From: Zygnema cylindricum
Lineage: Eukaryota; Streptophyta; Zygnematophyceae; Zygnematales; Zygnemataceae
Direction: 5' to 3'
Length of the DNA: 64,000 nt
Assembly: GCA_037447655.1 (NCBI GenBank)
Contig: JBBHKE010000541.1
Coordinates: 124,001 to 188,000, forward strand
Position 1 is the first letter of the stretch, and the number at the start of each line of letters is the position of its first letter. A model generated the notes under the pieces. It made no database searches. It worked only from the letters and a program-made list of their open reading frames with translations, and was not told the origin of the DNA. The position numbers were made by a program, and so were the translations under genes. Positions 42,801 through 47,880 of the stretch are shown one piece after another.

Positions 42801-45800
42801 AGGTAATATATTTGACAAAAAAAGAGGCTACTAGGAACATGCTTGAGAAGTTTGGCATGTCAGATGCAAAGGGGAGTGTTACTCTTTTAAAGTTTAGACA
42901 GAAAATAGGGGGGAAAGAATCACATGGTTGTGTTGTGATTGATGACTCTTTGGAGTAAGGGGAGACAAATTTTATGTCCTCCTTCCCTTATAGTTAGATT
43001 GACAGGAGTCTCGTCTATTTTATGATTTATAAAGACCGGATATTGCAGCAGCCGCAGGAGCTTTAAACCGAAGATTGCAAAATCTATAGAATTCAAAGTG
43101 GAATTCAAAGTGGGAGGCAGTAAAAAGAGTTCTTCGGCATCTTGCACAAACTTAAAACCTACGACTTATCTCTCCGTGGAGAAGAAGTGAAAATTCAGAC
43201 TTGGAGCAATGCGAGCTATAAAGATATGCCAAGCCAACGCTCTACCGCCGGTTACATTCGGAAGATTAGAAGTGGGACATGCTGTTGGAGCAGCAAACTT
43301 CAGAAGGTAACAGCTCAGTTTACTATGGAGGTTGAGTACAGGTTGAGTACATGGCAGCCAGCTCAACTCTCAAAGAGTAACTTTAGGTGAAGTCACTCTT
43401 TCAAGAGCTTTTTTTTATGCAATCTAGAGGAAGCCAGCTCAACTCTCAAAGAGTTACTTTAGGTAAAGTCACTCTTTCAAGAGCTTTTTTTTATGCAATC
43501 TAGACCTCACATAGTGTGGTGTGACAATCACACTGCTATTGCTATTGCATCTAACCCTAGCCATCACTTTAAGCGCAAACACATTGATATCAAGCTACAT
43601 TTTGTGAATTAGAAGGTTATAGGAAGAGCTCCAAAACTCATTATTACCAGATGAGTATATGGTTTCTGACATGATGACGAAATCCTTGCCTGCACCTAAA
43701 TTACAGTTTTACGGAGAGGCATGTGGTTTATGTGGCTAGCAGAGTTTAAATCTTTAGGGGAGTGTTGTGTTGGGAAGCTTTAGTCCTCTCTATGCCTCGG
43801 GTGTGAGGGAGAGAGTTTGAAGACTTAGAATAATTTGGTAAGTTTGGTTCAATATGAACCGATATAAGTGTGACAATAACGATGGGAGTTCACGGTAACA
43901 TTCACTCCTTGGACAGGCGTCAACGTTTGGGGCATACGCTCCGGAATATCCTCTATGCGAGTACGAATATACATGAGGACCATAGAGATGTGTGGAGGCA
44001 GAGAGGCATGTGGTTTAAGTGGCTAGCAAAGTCTAAATCTTTAGGGGAGTGTTGTTTTGGAAAGCTTTAGTCCTCTCTATGCCTCGGGTGTGAGGGAAAG
44101 AGTTTCAGGACTTATAATAATTTGGTAAGTAAAATTCAATATGAACCGATATTAGTGTGACAATGACGATGGGAGTTCACGGTAACATTCACTCCTTGGA
44201 CAAGCATCAACGTTTGGGGCATACGCTCCGGAATATCCTCTATGGGAGTACGGATATACATGAGGACCATAGAGACGTGAGGCACATCTACAGTGTTGAA
44301 TTCAGTGTGCGGACGATGGAGAGAAGTCCCCGACAAATGCTGACAGAACAATAGATTTATGATAATCTAACGTCATATTCTGAATCTGATGTCGGTGCAC
44401 ATATTTTGTAGAATAGGCATTTGTCGTTTCATTGATTAGTTAATTTGCGCAGTATGCATATAACCTATTAGGGTATATGCATAGTATTTGTAGTGTCAAG
44501 TAGTTAGTTTTACGGTTGGTATGCCTCTGTACGATCAATAGTGAAGCTTCAGTGTTTATGAGTAGGGCTTAGTCATTTTTGGAGTTGGGAACAATTTATA
44601 TCAAAAACTGGGTATGTTATTTTTGGTAATTTTATCTAATTTTATCTATGAATGTCTTACTGATATGTTAGCTGAATTACTTGTAATTTTGTGTGTGTGT
44701 TCCTCCTACTGTTATCTATATTGTATTAGATCTACATTGTAGTAGATTTGTAGAGCTATTGTGTCTCTGATTTGTGAATTGTCAACTGTTGAAGTTGTTG
44801 TTTTTCAGACCGGTTTTTGTGAAAGCTTTTTGTTTGTTTTCATTCTGAGATGACTACACCTGCATCCGTCTTCAATTCCGGCAGTTGTCTCATAAATCTT
44901 TAGTGGGAGACATGACATTTAGAGGAATTGCACAAGGCTACAAGTTGCGGCAAGATGTCTCAAGGATAAACTTGACATAATCATGACATGTTCATTGCAA
45001 TTTTGGTTCGAAAAAGGATCACATTTGCTCTCCCATGGGTAGAAAGCCCAAGCTATTTAGTAAGAATGGATCTTTTTTGTTAATGAAATTACTCTTTTGT
45101 AAGGCCATTTTCCTCAAGAAGTGTCTTCCTTTTAAACAAATAAAAGGAGAAAAAAATGTACCAGCTTAGACGGGAAAATGGCTTTTTTCTAGCCAGTCAC
45201 CGTTTCTTTTGAAGCAGTGACAACGTCAAGAAAATACCAATATGAAAACATAAAAAGATTGTCTCTTTTAAGCTTTTTTTTCCAATATTAATACTCTTTT
45301 ACTATTTATTATCCTTTGTCACCCTTTCAAACACCAAGCCAGTCCACCCAAGAACCATGTTTCTTTTCAAAATTCTTCCACCGTAGGGTTAAGGAAAAGA
45401 CGGCTGACAACCAAGCTTGTTATCTTATAATGTCATGCCAGAAAATTTTAAAGATTGTGTAACAACTTTGTAGATAAATAAGTTGTGATATATATGTGCG
45501 TCCTAAAGTTGGTTTACACTTCCAGTGACGAAAGTATAACTGCTCCTCCCGGTGAACTAACATTCCCTTTGACTTTAATTTTTATATTCTTATTTGTATA
45601 TACTACAATTCACATGCAACAAATAAATAAAAAAATTAACGCAAAATCAAATCTTCATTTTTTTGCTTGCATTAGTGATTTTTCCATTCCAATGATTTCT
45701 TTTAACAGCTAAAAGAAGGAAACTGGAGTTCTAAGATTTGGAGGCTGGCCCACCTGGTCTGTTGGTGGCCTGTATTGAAATCCAACATCTGGACCGGGAC

Positions 45801-46953
45801 TAGCTGTATGCATGTCTTTGGAGTTACTAGTGTCACCCTCGTAGTTAAAAGGTAGCGATGAGATAATCATGGAGTTGTTGTATGTCCGCTCACATGGAGG
45901 TCCCTTGCAAACTGCAAATGTTTGACACCTATGGTTAAAAGGCTGATGTTTAGATCAAATGGCTAAGCTTGTATATCATTGATCACTATGTGTAACCATG
46001 TTGTAGCTTGTGCTGCTTAAGAGTTGAAGAACAGAATGAAATGTACAATCTTATTTTTTTGCATTTATACGAGTCGGATAATGAGATGATTGTTGATATG
46101 TGTTAAGACTTGCATCGTTTGAATTGGCGAATTGGCTTAGTGGTCACGTGCATGTTTTGGTTAAGTTCCATAGGGCTTAAAATAATATATTTTGCTTAGA
46201 TTTTAAATAACAGACTAATAAGTTTAATAAGACTAATAACGGCTCATCTAATATTTTCCTAGTAGCATTTTGAGGGTAAGTGAACCCTAAGAATGCTACA
46301 GAAATAGAAATGAATGAAAACGATGACGTGGCCACATAACAGAGATGCACTGTAGGGTTTTACATGTTACAAGCCTACTTGCGTGATATTATTGACAATT
46401 ATGGTTCCCGTGGCAGATAAGTGGCAATCAAACACCTGAGGGAGGCGGATGAGGTGGTGAAGGTGGCCGTCGTGGAGAAGGAGGTGGTGAAAGAGAGGGT
46501 AGGGGAGGTGGATTCCGTCGAGGAGACACAGGGGGTGGCTGGGCTCCTGTTCACGTCCCCCATAAGGCAACAACACTTTAAAAGCATAAGTCTCCAAGTA
46601 TGAATGTTTTCTTACGAATAATAATTCACAATCATGAGATCTACTATTTGGATCACCAAAGATAATCAGAAATGACTTTTAAACATTTTTTTTATTCTTT
46701 GCCAAAAAGATCAAGAATTGGTCGTATTACTTTATTTGTTTTCTACAAAAATCTAACCTTCATAATATTCACTAAACACTTTTTTAGCACAGGCTATTTT
46801 GATAATGATCATCTGCTAAACAAGGGGTAGAACGAATGGTCAAACATGCTCACCCTCAAAGAAACTACTCGGAATATTTACTGTCAAGATATATATTTAC
46901 ATAATTGTTGATATATTTTGAAGCACTAACCTCAAATCAAACTCTTTATTGAT
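3218..46953 (-). CDS. Multi-exon gene: six tandem PPC-like modules with proline-rich spacers (possibly pseudogene)
   Basis: This gene model was built by hand from repeated exons with matching GT-AG borders. Order along the minus strand: exon C stub, P, M1 (A-B-C), P, M2, P, M3, M4, P, M5, M6, P, proline-rich terminal exon. Each module has four cysteines (two in CKGPPC, one in STCD, one in DSCG), which suggests disulfides. It has up to four N-glycosylation sequons (NNS, NST, NST, NNT), which suggests secretion. The motifs DTTLYVY, YNDDSCG and TYII-IVDGYSxSSG match the beta-sandwich repeats known as PPC-like domains; this is recognition by eye, not a search. No signal peptide, start codon or promoter is visible, because the 5' end is cut off by satellite DNA at 46.95 kb. 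Lesions in M2 and M3 argue for pseudogenisation, or for skipping of those modules. Confidence 0.65.
3574..3790. repeat. 84-bp coding minisatellite, about 2.6 copies
   Basis: Copies start at 3574, 3658 and 3742, exactly 84 bp apart and almost identical. On the minus strand each unit encodes 28 residues, including [13 protein letters not shown] and [10 protein letters not shown]. The unit is a multiple of three, so copy number can change without breaking the frame. Confidence 0.85.
4939..5001 (-). CDS. Proline-rich spacer exon after M6, 21 codons
   Basis: It reads [20 protein letters not shown] then S, 63 bp and phase 1-1, with acceptor flank GGGGATGTGAACAG and donor GTGGTTT. A long A-run on the plus strand (4913-4934) lies just inside the intron. 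No counterpart was found in the second locus. Confidence 0.5.
5317..5377 (-). CDS. Module 6, exon C (last module exon)
   Basis: It encodes [20 protein letters not shown] in 61 bp. It is closest to the exon C at 62.89 kb (FTIQISIQ), and their upstream introns (5.38-5.83 kb and 62.96-63.36 kb) also align. These two are therefore equivalent last exons of two paralogous genes. Confidence 0.7.
5400..6160 (+). mobile_element. Copia-like LTR and gag fragment in the M6 B-C intron
   Basis: From 5.40 to 5.83 kb the sequence aligns with 62.96-63.36 kb and more loosely with several LTR-like repeats in this window. It then continues into a reading frame with [24 protein letters not shown] and PKPKDPKA (about 6040-6152). 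That resembles the start of copia gag (F-G-x-NY-W...LW-VVSG). It is truncated and frameshifted and lies antisense to the host gene. Confidence 0.4.
7151..7315 (-). CDS. Module 6, exon B
   Basis: This is 55 codons: [38 protein letters not shown], then [14 protein letters not shown]. The second sequon is lost (PKST). The acceptor is ...GTCTTCAG and the donor GTGAG. Confidence 0.76.
8805..8962 (-). CDS. Module 6, exon A
   Basis: This 158-bp exon A reads [15 protein letters not shown], then [18 protein letters not shown] replaces EGD. The acceptor is ...CTTTTGCAG and the donor GTGGGCC. Confidence 0.75.
9632..9692 (-). CDS. Module 5, exon C
   Basis: It encodes [20 protein letters not shown] in 61 bp. 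The usual IW is replaced by IV. The acceptor reads ...CTGTACAG and the donor GTTAG. No spacer exon is seen in the short stretch between this exon and exon A of module 6. Confidence 0.68.
10594..10758 (-). CDS. Module 5, exon B
   Basis: This is 55 codons beginning [19 protein letters not shown], then [19 protein letters not shown] and LLRDNTYII. It is the most divergent intact exon B: AVA replaces VVT, YDDDTCG replaces YNDDSCG, and the first and last sequons are lost (DSST, RDNT). Confidence 0.75.
11735..12180 (+). repeat. LTR-like dispersed repeat
   Basis: It shares landmarks with 5.46-5.92, 19.44-19.92, 31.32-31.62 and 63.07-63.36 kb: a ttttggttcggtt-like start, a cg-rich centre with cgcacgtttag, and ...aagagtgaga..ttggcttaatatat near its end. 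Because one relative leads into a gag fragment and another into copia pol, I interpret the family as solo or truncated LTRs. Confidence 0.4.
13699..13856 (-). CDS. Module 5, exon A
   Basis: This 158-bp exon A has [18 protein letters not shown] in the middle and LYRPPADQ at the end. PGRDVGFLY is shared only with module 6, so modules 5 and 6 are the closest pair in this half of the array. The acceptor is ...CTTTTGCAG and the donor GTGGGCC. Confidence 0.75.
13857..17342 (-). other. M4-M5 spacer-to-A intron
   Basis: Between spacer exon and exon A there is about 3.5 kb without exons: the polypyrimidine block, a segment at 16.2-16.6 kb shared with 25.74-26.1 kb, and AT-rich DNA. Short frames here are not conserved in the homologous introns. 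Confidence 0.5.
15180..16010 (+). repeat. Polypyrimidine block in the M4-M5 intron
   Basis: This is about 800 bases of C- and T-rich sequence with irregular repeats around ctggcccattt and ccctctcc. A shorter relative is at 25.43-25.63 kb in the M2-M3 intron at a comparable place. Reading frames here are compositional artefacts. Confidence 0.75.
17343..17441 (-). CDS. Proline-rich spacer exon between M4 and M5, 33 codons
   Basis: The spacer starts [16 protein letters not shown], then runs of PPPSPPPPP, ending A. It is 99 bp, phase 1-1. The acceptor flank is ...CGTGAACAG and the donor GTGGTGA. The complementary strand gives a spurious glycine-rich reading frame. Confidence 0.6.
17883..17908 (+). 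repeat. GT microsatellite
   Basis: This is about ten GT units preceded by alternating atatat/tatgtatgtatg, just downstream of exon C of module 4. Confidence 0.9.
17951..18011 (-). CDS. Module 4, exon C
   Basis: It encodes [20 protein letters not shown] in 61 bp, with a GTTAG donor. SSFG replaces the SSSG of modules 1 to 3, a change shared with modules 5, 6 and the second locus, so modules 4 to 6 form one subgroup. Confidence 0.72.
18909..19073 (-). CDS. Module 4, exon B
   Basis: This is 55 codons, phase 0-0: [47 protein letters not shown]. The acceptor is ...GACTTCAG and the donor GTGAG. The second sequon is lost (LTST). The intact NDDSCG loop and tryptophan make it a good representative of the family. 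Confidence 0.78.
19440..19920 (+). repeat. LTR-like dispersed repeat
   Basis: This is a member of the same family, with ttccggcccaacgcacgtttagtt and gcaagagtgagaatgaggagaa followed by tggcttaatc. It lies in the M4 A-B intron, the same intron class as the copy at 11.7 kb. Confidence 0.4.
20563..20720 (-). CDS. Module 4, exon A
   Basis: This is a 158-bp exon A with [10 protein letters not shown] at its end and a GTAGGCC donor (others GTGGGCC). The acceptor is ...CTATTGCAG. Almost the same sequence occurs at module 3, intron flanks included. Confidence 0.75.
22018..22078 (-). CDS. Module 3, exon C
   Basis: It encodes [20 protein letters not shown] in 61 bp with normal borders (CTGTTCAG, GTTAG). 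It is nearly identical to the mutated module 2 copy but keeps TCA at the position of the TGA there. Confidence 0.7.
22589..22751 (-). pseudogene. Module 3, exon B with 2-bp deletion
   Basis: It aligns with the other exon B copies ([19 protein letters not shown], then [19 protein letters not shown]) but is 163 bp instead of 165. The loss is near the 3' end: the plus strand reads cacaattatatgtg where others read cacgattatgtatgtg. Splicing at the usual GTGAG would leave exon C out of frame. NDQGCG replaces NDDSCG, and the first NST sequon is lost (CDDST). Confidence 0.65.
23465..23755 (+). repeat. GAGAGT minisatellite in the M3 A-B intron
   Basis: It consists of irregular gtgagagtgaga-type units with interspersed gggaa and ggtg variants. 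On the minus strand it gives an artificial Ser/His/Leu/Thr frame. Homologous arrays lie in the same intron of modules 1 and 2. Confidence 0.8.
24485..24642 (-). CDS. Module 3, exon A
   Basis: This is a standard 158-bp exon A ending [10 protein letters not shown] (PPANQ instead of PPADQ). The acceptor is ...CTATTGCAG. The exon and its flanks (24.47-24.78 kb) differ from the module 4 copy (20.55-20.87 kb) at only about a dozen positions, the closest exon pair in the array. Confidence 0.75.
25430..25640 (+). repeat. Short polypyrimidine block in the M2-M3 intron
   Basis: It contains ctggcccattatcc, aggcccatttcc and acacccatttctcc units like those at 15.2-16.0 kb. The neighbouring sequence (25.65-26.1 kb) also aligns with 16.1-16.6 kb. 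The block is missing from the M3-M4 intron. Confidence 0.6.
26820..26927 (-). CDS. Proline-rich spacer exon between M2 and M3, 36 codons
   Basis: The spacer starts [20 protein letters not shown] and continues as SPPP-type repeats. It is 108 bp, phase 1-1, with acceptor flank ...CATGAACAG and donor GTGTTTG. The homologous place between M3 and M4 (about 21.66-21.75 kb) is deleted, so those two modules join without a spacer. Confidence 0.6.
27375..27435 (-). pseudogene. Module 2, exon C with in-frame TGA
   Basis: Size and splice borders are normal, and the exon starts [13 protein letters not shown]. The next codon is TGA (27394-27396, read on the minus strand) where the close relative at 22.02-22.08 kb has TCA for serine. 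The flanking intron is nearly identical to that of module 3, so the mutation is recent. Under the standard code it would end the protein after module 2 unless the module is skipped. Confidence 0.65.
28170..28334 (-). CDS. Module 2, exon B
   Basis: This is 55 codons, phase 0-0, with a GTAAG donor where the other copies use GTGAG. It reads [19 protein letters not shown], then [19 protein letters not shown], then LLRNNTYII. The conserved tryptophan of STWRI is replaced by leucine. The DDD before the cysteine is unique to this copy. Confidence 0.75.
29455..29985 (+). repeat. GAGAGT minisatellite in the M2 A-B intron
   Basis: This has the same unit and the same flanking intron sequence as the arrays in M1 and M3, and is longer than the M3 copy. 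The shared order of variants (gggaatcagaacgagtgtaagag) shows common origin rather than independent expansion. Confidence 0.8.
30995..31152 (-). CDS. Module 2, exon A
   Basis: The exon encodes [15 protein letters not shown] through [10 protein letters not shown], with acceptor ...CTTTTGCAG and donor GTGGGCC. Private differences are FDYEG instead of FNYEG and TARPG instead of TASPG. Length (158 bp) and phases (1, then 0) match the other five copies. Confidence 0.75.
31320..31620 (+). repeat. LTR-like dispersed repeat (short)
   Basis: It contains ttttggttaggtttaatatg, cgcgcatttagttttgg and tgtctcttgatatgtgaaat in the order of the family. It lies in the M1-M2 interval. A shorter scrap is at about 46.09-46.17 kb in the equivalent place upstream of M1. 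Confidence 0.35.
31811..31855 (-). CDS. Proline-rich spacer exon between M1 and M2, 15 codons
   Basis: This is the shortest spacer, [15 protein letters not shown], 45 bp and phase 1-1. The acceptor flank is GGGGACGTGAACAG and the donor is GTGTGTT. Its flanks are close to those of the 26.8-kb spacer, but about 63 bp of proline codons are missing or were never added, so spacer length varies between copies. Confidence 0.55.
32291..32351 (-). CDS. Module 1, exon C
   Basis: This 61-bp exon encodes [20 protein letters not shown] plus one base of the next codon. It lies between ...CTGTTCAG and the GTTAG donor. This is the cleanest copy of the closing strand and matches the VDGYxGxSGxY pattern at the end of PPC-like domains. 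Confidence 0.7.
33116..33280 (-). CDS. Module 1, exon B
   Basis: This is a 55-codon, phase 0-0 exon between an acceptor ...GTCTTCAG and a GTGAG donor. It starts [19 protein letters not shown], contains [19 protein letters not shown] and ends in LLRNNTYII. The loop reads SDDSCE where most copies read NDDSCG. All of the sequons NST, NST and NNT are present. It is closest to exon B of module 2, including a TTC codon (IAF) where the downstream copies have IAY. Confidence 0.75.
33281..35434 (-). other. M1 A-B intron, left of the copia element
   Basis: This is intron sequence homologous to 28.3-30.4 kb (M2), including the motif tatcacttc-ggtac near 33.76 kb, a GAGAGT array, and about 400 bases that also align with 12.2-12.4 kb. 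No coding sequence is seen. Confidence 0.6.
34436..35030 (+). repeat. GAGAGT minisatellite in the M1 A-B intron
   Basis: This is the third copy of the array, about 400 bp from the left LTR of the copia element. Modules 4 to 6 have no such array in this intron, so it arose in the ancestor of modules 1 to 3. Confidence 0.8.
35435..36070 (+). repeat. 5' LTR of the copia element
   Basis: It starts TGTTGTTTTGGAAAGC and matches copies beginning at 43763 and 44050. The right border is uncertain; I place it at ...TCTACA because TGGTAGATTTGGAGC follows three bases later and loosely resembles a copia primer-binding site. Similarity with the downstream copy continues past this point into gag. Confidence 0.6.
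36181..37060 (+). pseudogene. Copia gag (broken)
   Basis: The frame opens at 36181 with [15 protein letters not shown] and contains the gag features [30 protein letters not shown] and [10 protein letters not shown]. In-frame TAA (36427, 36496) and TAG (36649) interrupt it. A 22-bp tandem duplication at 36755-36798 shifts the frame. A zinc knuckle (CVYCYNNGH) at about 37018 is split by a 14-bp duplication. Confidence 0.7.
37061..37950 (+). pseudogene. Copia protease and GAG-pre-integrase (broken)
   Basis: [12 protein letters not shown] (about 37306-37340) is the protease active-site region, with DFG in place of DSG, followed directly by TGA. Next come [13 protein letters not shown] and then a GAG-pre-integrase segment ([13 protein letters not shown] ... 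CDGCALG). Tandem duplications of 50 bp (37437) and 75 bp (37791) lie in this part; the 75-bp one keeps frame. Confidence 0.65.
37940..39151 (+). pseudogene. Copia integrase core and linker (broken)
   Basis: The integrase core is clear: [11 protein letters not shown] (first catalytic Asp), [24 protein letters not shown] (second Asp) and [13 protein letters not shown] (catalytic Glu). Then follow [19 protein letters not shown] and [15 protein letters not shown], a proline-rich linker, and [11 protein letters not shown]...[16 protein letters not shown] leading into RT. In-frame TAG or TAA occurs at 38168, 38420, 38537, 38669, 38738 and 39101. A frameshift lies near 37950. Confidence 0.75.
39152..42160. 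mobile_element. About 3-kb insertion within copia pol
   Basis: The pol frame breaks after IKSIMEHH at 39151 and resumes at about 42165 with [18 protein letters not shown], adjacent positions in an intact copia element. The inserted DNA starts with T-rich sequence. It contains a more GC-rich block at 39.2-39.75 kb and a 38-bp tandem duplication at 41060-41135. I see no terminal repeats. Similar but not identical sequence (aaatgatgaga.. and aaatgatgaaa..) flanks both ends. Confidence 0.6.
39240..39734 (+). CDS. Unrecognised reading frame in the insertion (two Cys-x2-Cys pairs)
   Basis: One frame is open over about 165 codons apart from a single TAA at 39456. The upstream part reads [19 protein letters not shown]. 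The downstream part has [16 protein letters not shown] and later [14 protein letters not shown], two CxxC pairs about 28 residues apart, as in a small zinc-binding fold. The block is less AT-rich than its surroundings. I do not recognise the family. Another frame here is also largely open, so chance is possible. Confidence 0.3.
42161..42960 (+). pseudogene. Copia reverse transcriptase (broken)
   Basis: [31 protein letters not shown] and DETFSSVV open the domain; [11 protein letters not shown]-like sequence follows near 42525. The catalytic site is intact as [11 protein letters not shown] (42640-42675), then [15 protein letters not shown] and KFGMSDAK. In-frame TAA occurs at 42310, 42421 and 42460. 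The last part, 42620-42958, is an uninterrupted frame of 112 codons. Confidence 0.8.
42961..43720 (+). pseudogene. Copia RNase H and pol C-terminus (broken)
   Basis: [15 protein letters not shown] and [11 protein letters not shown] precede the RNase H part: [26 protein letters not shown] and [17 protein letters not shown] with [10 protein letters not shown]. Tandem duplications of 12 bp (43089), 11 bp (43331) and 76 bp (43356) disrupt it. The second catalytic segment (VEYMAASS-like) is destroyed by the 11-bp duplication. Confidence 0.75.
43715..44049 (+). repeat. Duplicated right end: polypurine tract plus truncated LTR
   Basis: A unit of about 287 bp, from AGAGGCATGTGG through AGGGGAG and the first 240 bases of the LTR (from 43763), is followed at 44002 by a second AGAGGCATGTGG and AGGGGAG, then the longer LTR. 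The polypurine tract AGGGGAG directly precedes TGTTG in both copies, which supports the LTR start. Confidence 0.75.
44050..44895 (+). repeat. 3' LTR followed by a gag 5' fragment
   Basis: The copy starts TGTTGTTTTGGAAAGC and matches the 5' LTR. Similarity does not stop at the expected LTR end but continues through the leader into ATGACTACACCTGCATCC and about 40 further bases, matching the gag start at 36181. The junction with host intron is at about 44.90 kb. This implies recombination with a second element, or an internal deletion of a tandem pair. Confidence 0.65.
45754..45911 (-). CDS. Module 1, exon A
   Basis: The exon opens [16 protein letters not shown] and ends [10 protein letters not shown] before a GTGGGCC donor; the acceptor is ...CATTTGCAG. 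It starts two bases into a codon (phase 1) and ends on a complete codon. Differences from the other copies are NNSM instead of NNSI, SNSKD in the middle, and PPTDQ instead of PPADQ. The intron to exon B is about 12.5 kb long because the copia element at 35.4-44.9 kb lies inside it. Exon A would encode the N-terminal third of the domain, with a Cys-x4-Cys pair. Confidence 0.7.
46436..46546 (-). CDS. Proline-rich spacer exon (upstream of M1), 37 codons, phase 1-1
   Basis: The exon has an acceptor ending ...GTGAACAG and a donor GTGTTTG. It starts [15 protein letters not shown] and ends in SPPHPPPS. Its length of 111 bp is a multiple of three, and both borders are phase 1, so it can be included or skipped without changing frame. 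It lies between the truncated exon C and exon A of module 1. The acceptor flank (GGGGACGTGAACAG) is shared by the other spacer exons, which marks them as one family. The function is inferred to be a flexible, possibly hydroxyproline-glycosylated linker. Confidence 0.6.
46931..46953 (-). pseudogene. Exon C stub of an upstream (seventh) module
   Basis: The last 23 bases of an exon C are present, followed by the conserved GTTAG donor and the usual downstream intron start. The rest of the exon is replaced abruptly by degenerate TGACATGA satellite repeats. This shows the array once extended further upstream, and that satellite insertion or a rearrangement removed its 5' part. Confidence 0.6.
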
Positions 46954-47880
46954 ATGATATTTCTTCCAATAGACATCATATTTCACGTAGCCCACATGTG
47001 CTTCACCAAATTATCATATTTGATCCAATCGATATGACGTTTCATCTTGCAAGTTTTAAAAAATTTCAACCAATGGACATGACGTGTGGTCCAGTGGAGA
47101 TGGCCTTCATCAATGGCCTTCATCAACTGGACATGATTTCTCATCGTGTGGCATGGCACTCAATCGAGTTGACATGACTCGTCTTCCAGTTGATTATTCT
47201 CTATACTTGATATGATAGCTTAGCAACTTAACATGAAATTTCCTCCAATCGACAAGACACCAATTGCATGACATTTCATCTAACTAACATGACATTCATC
47301 TAATTGACGTGCCATTCTACCTAATAAACTTGGTCTTTTTTCTAATTGACATGACATAATGCCCAATTATATGACAATTTATTGAATTGGTAGAAATATT
47401 TGTAGTAGACGCGTTTTTCATCCAATTGACATGACACATCATCTATGCACTTAACATGATATGTCATCCAAGTATAATGATATTTCCTCCAATCGGTGAG
47501 ACAGTCCACCAATTGACGTGATTTTTCATCTAGTTGACATGACTATGACCTGGTTGATATCCCATATCATCGACCTAACAGGATTTTTCATCAAATTGAC
47601 ATGGAAAATTTTCCAGTTGCTATGACTGACATGACATCTCATCTGTGCCGCATGATATTTCATAACATTGACATAAGAATTATGATATTTGACACTAACT
47701 TCATTTTTTGTTACGTAACATGCCAACAATCCAACATAATTTCCATACACTGACGTAATATGTTATCGAATGAAAACGACATTTAATCCAATCAGCAAAA
47801 GGTTTCGCCCATTTGATATGACTTTCATCCGACTGAAATTCGATAAAATTGACATGTCATGTTATCCAATCAACAAATAC
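46953..47880. repeat. Degenerate TGACATGA satellite
   Basis: The stretch consists of imperfect units of about 30-36 bp with the core ttgacatgacatttcatccaa, heavily diverged, some with the core changed to TGATATGA or TGACGTG. It starts exactly where exon C is cut. Reading frames inside are by-products of the repeat. Confidence 0.75.

Larger units (their letters stand above)
35435..44895 (+). mobile_element. Decayed Ty1/copia retrotransposon in the M1 A-B intron
   Basis: The order LTR, gag, zinc knuckle, protease, integrase, RT, RNase H, LTR is that of the copia superfamily (integrase before RT). Host intron sequence resumes at about 44.90 kb, where it aligns with the M5 intron at 12.45-12.56 kb. 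The element is antisense to the host gene. It has many stops and frameshifting duplications, a 3-kb insert in pol, a duplicated right end, and a gag fragment after the last LTR, so it cannot be autonomous. Confidence 0.85.

Noticed and set aside
46953-47880. Possible CRISPR-like spaced repeats
   Set aside because: Units are degenerate and contiguous without unique spacers, and the window is eukaryotic.
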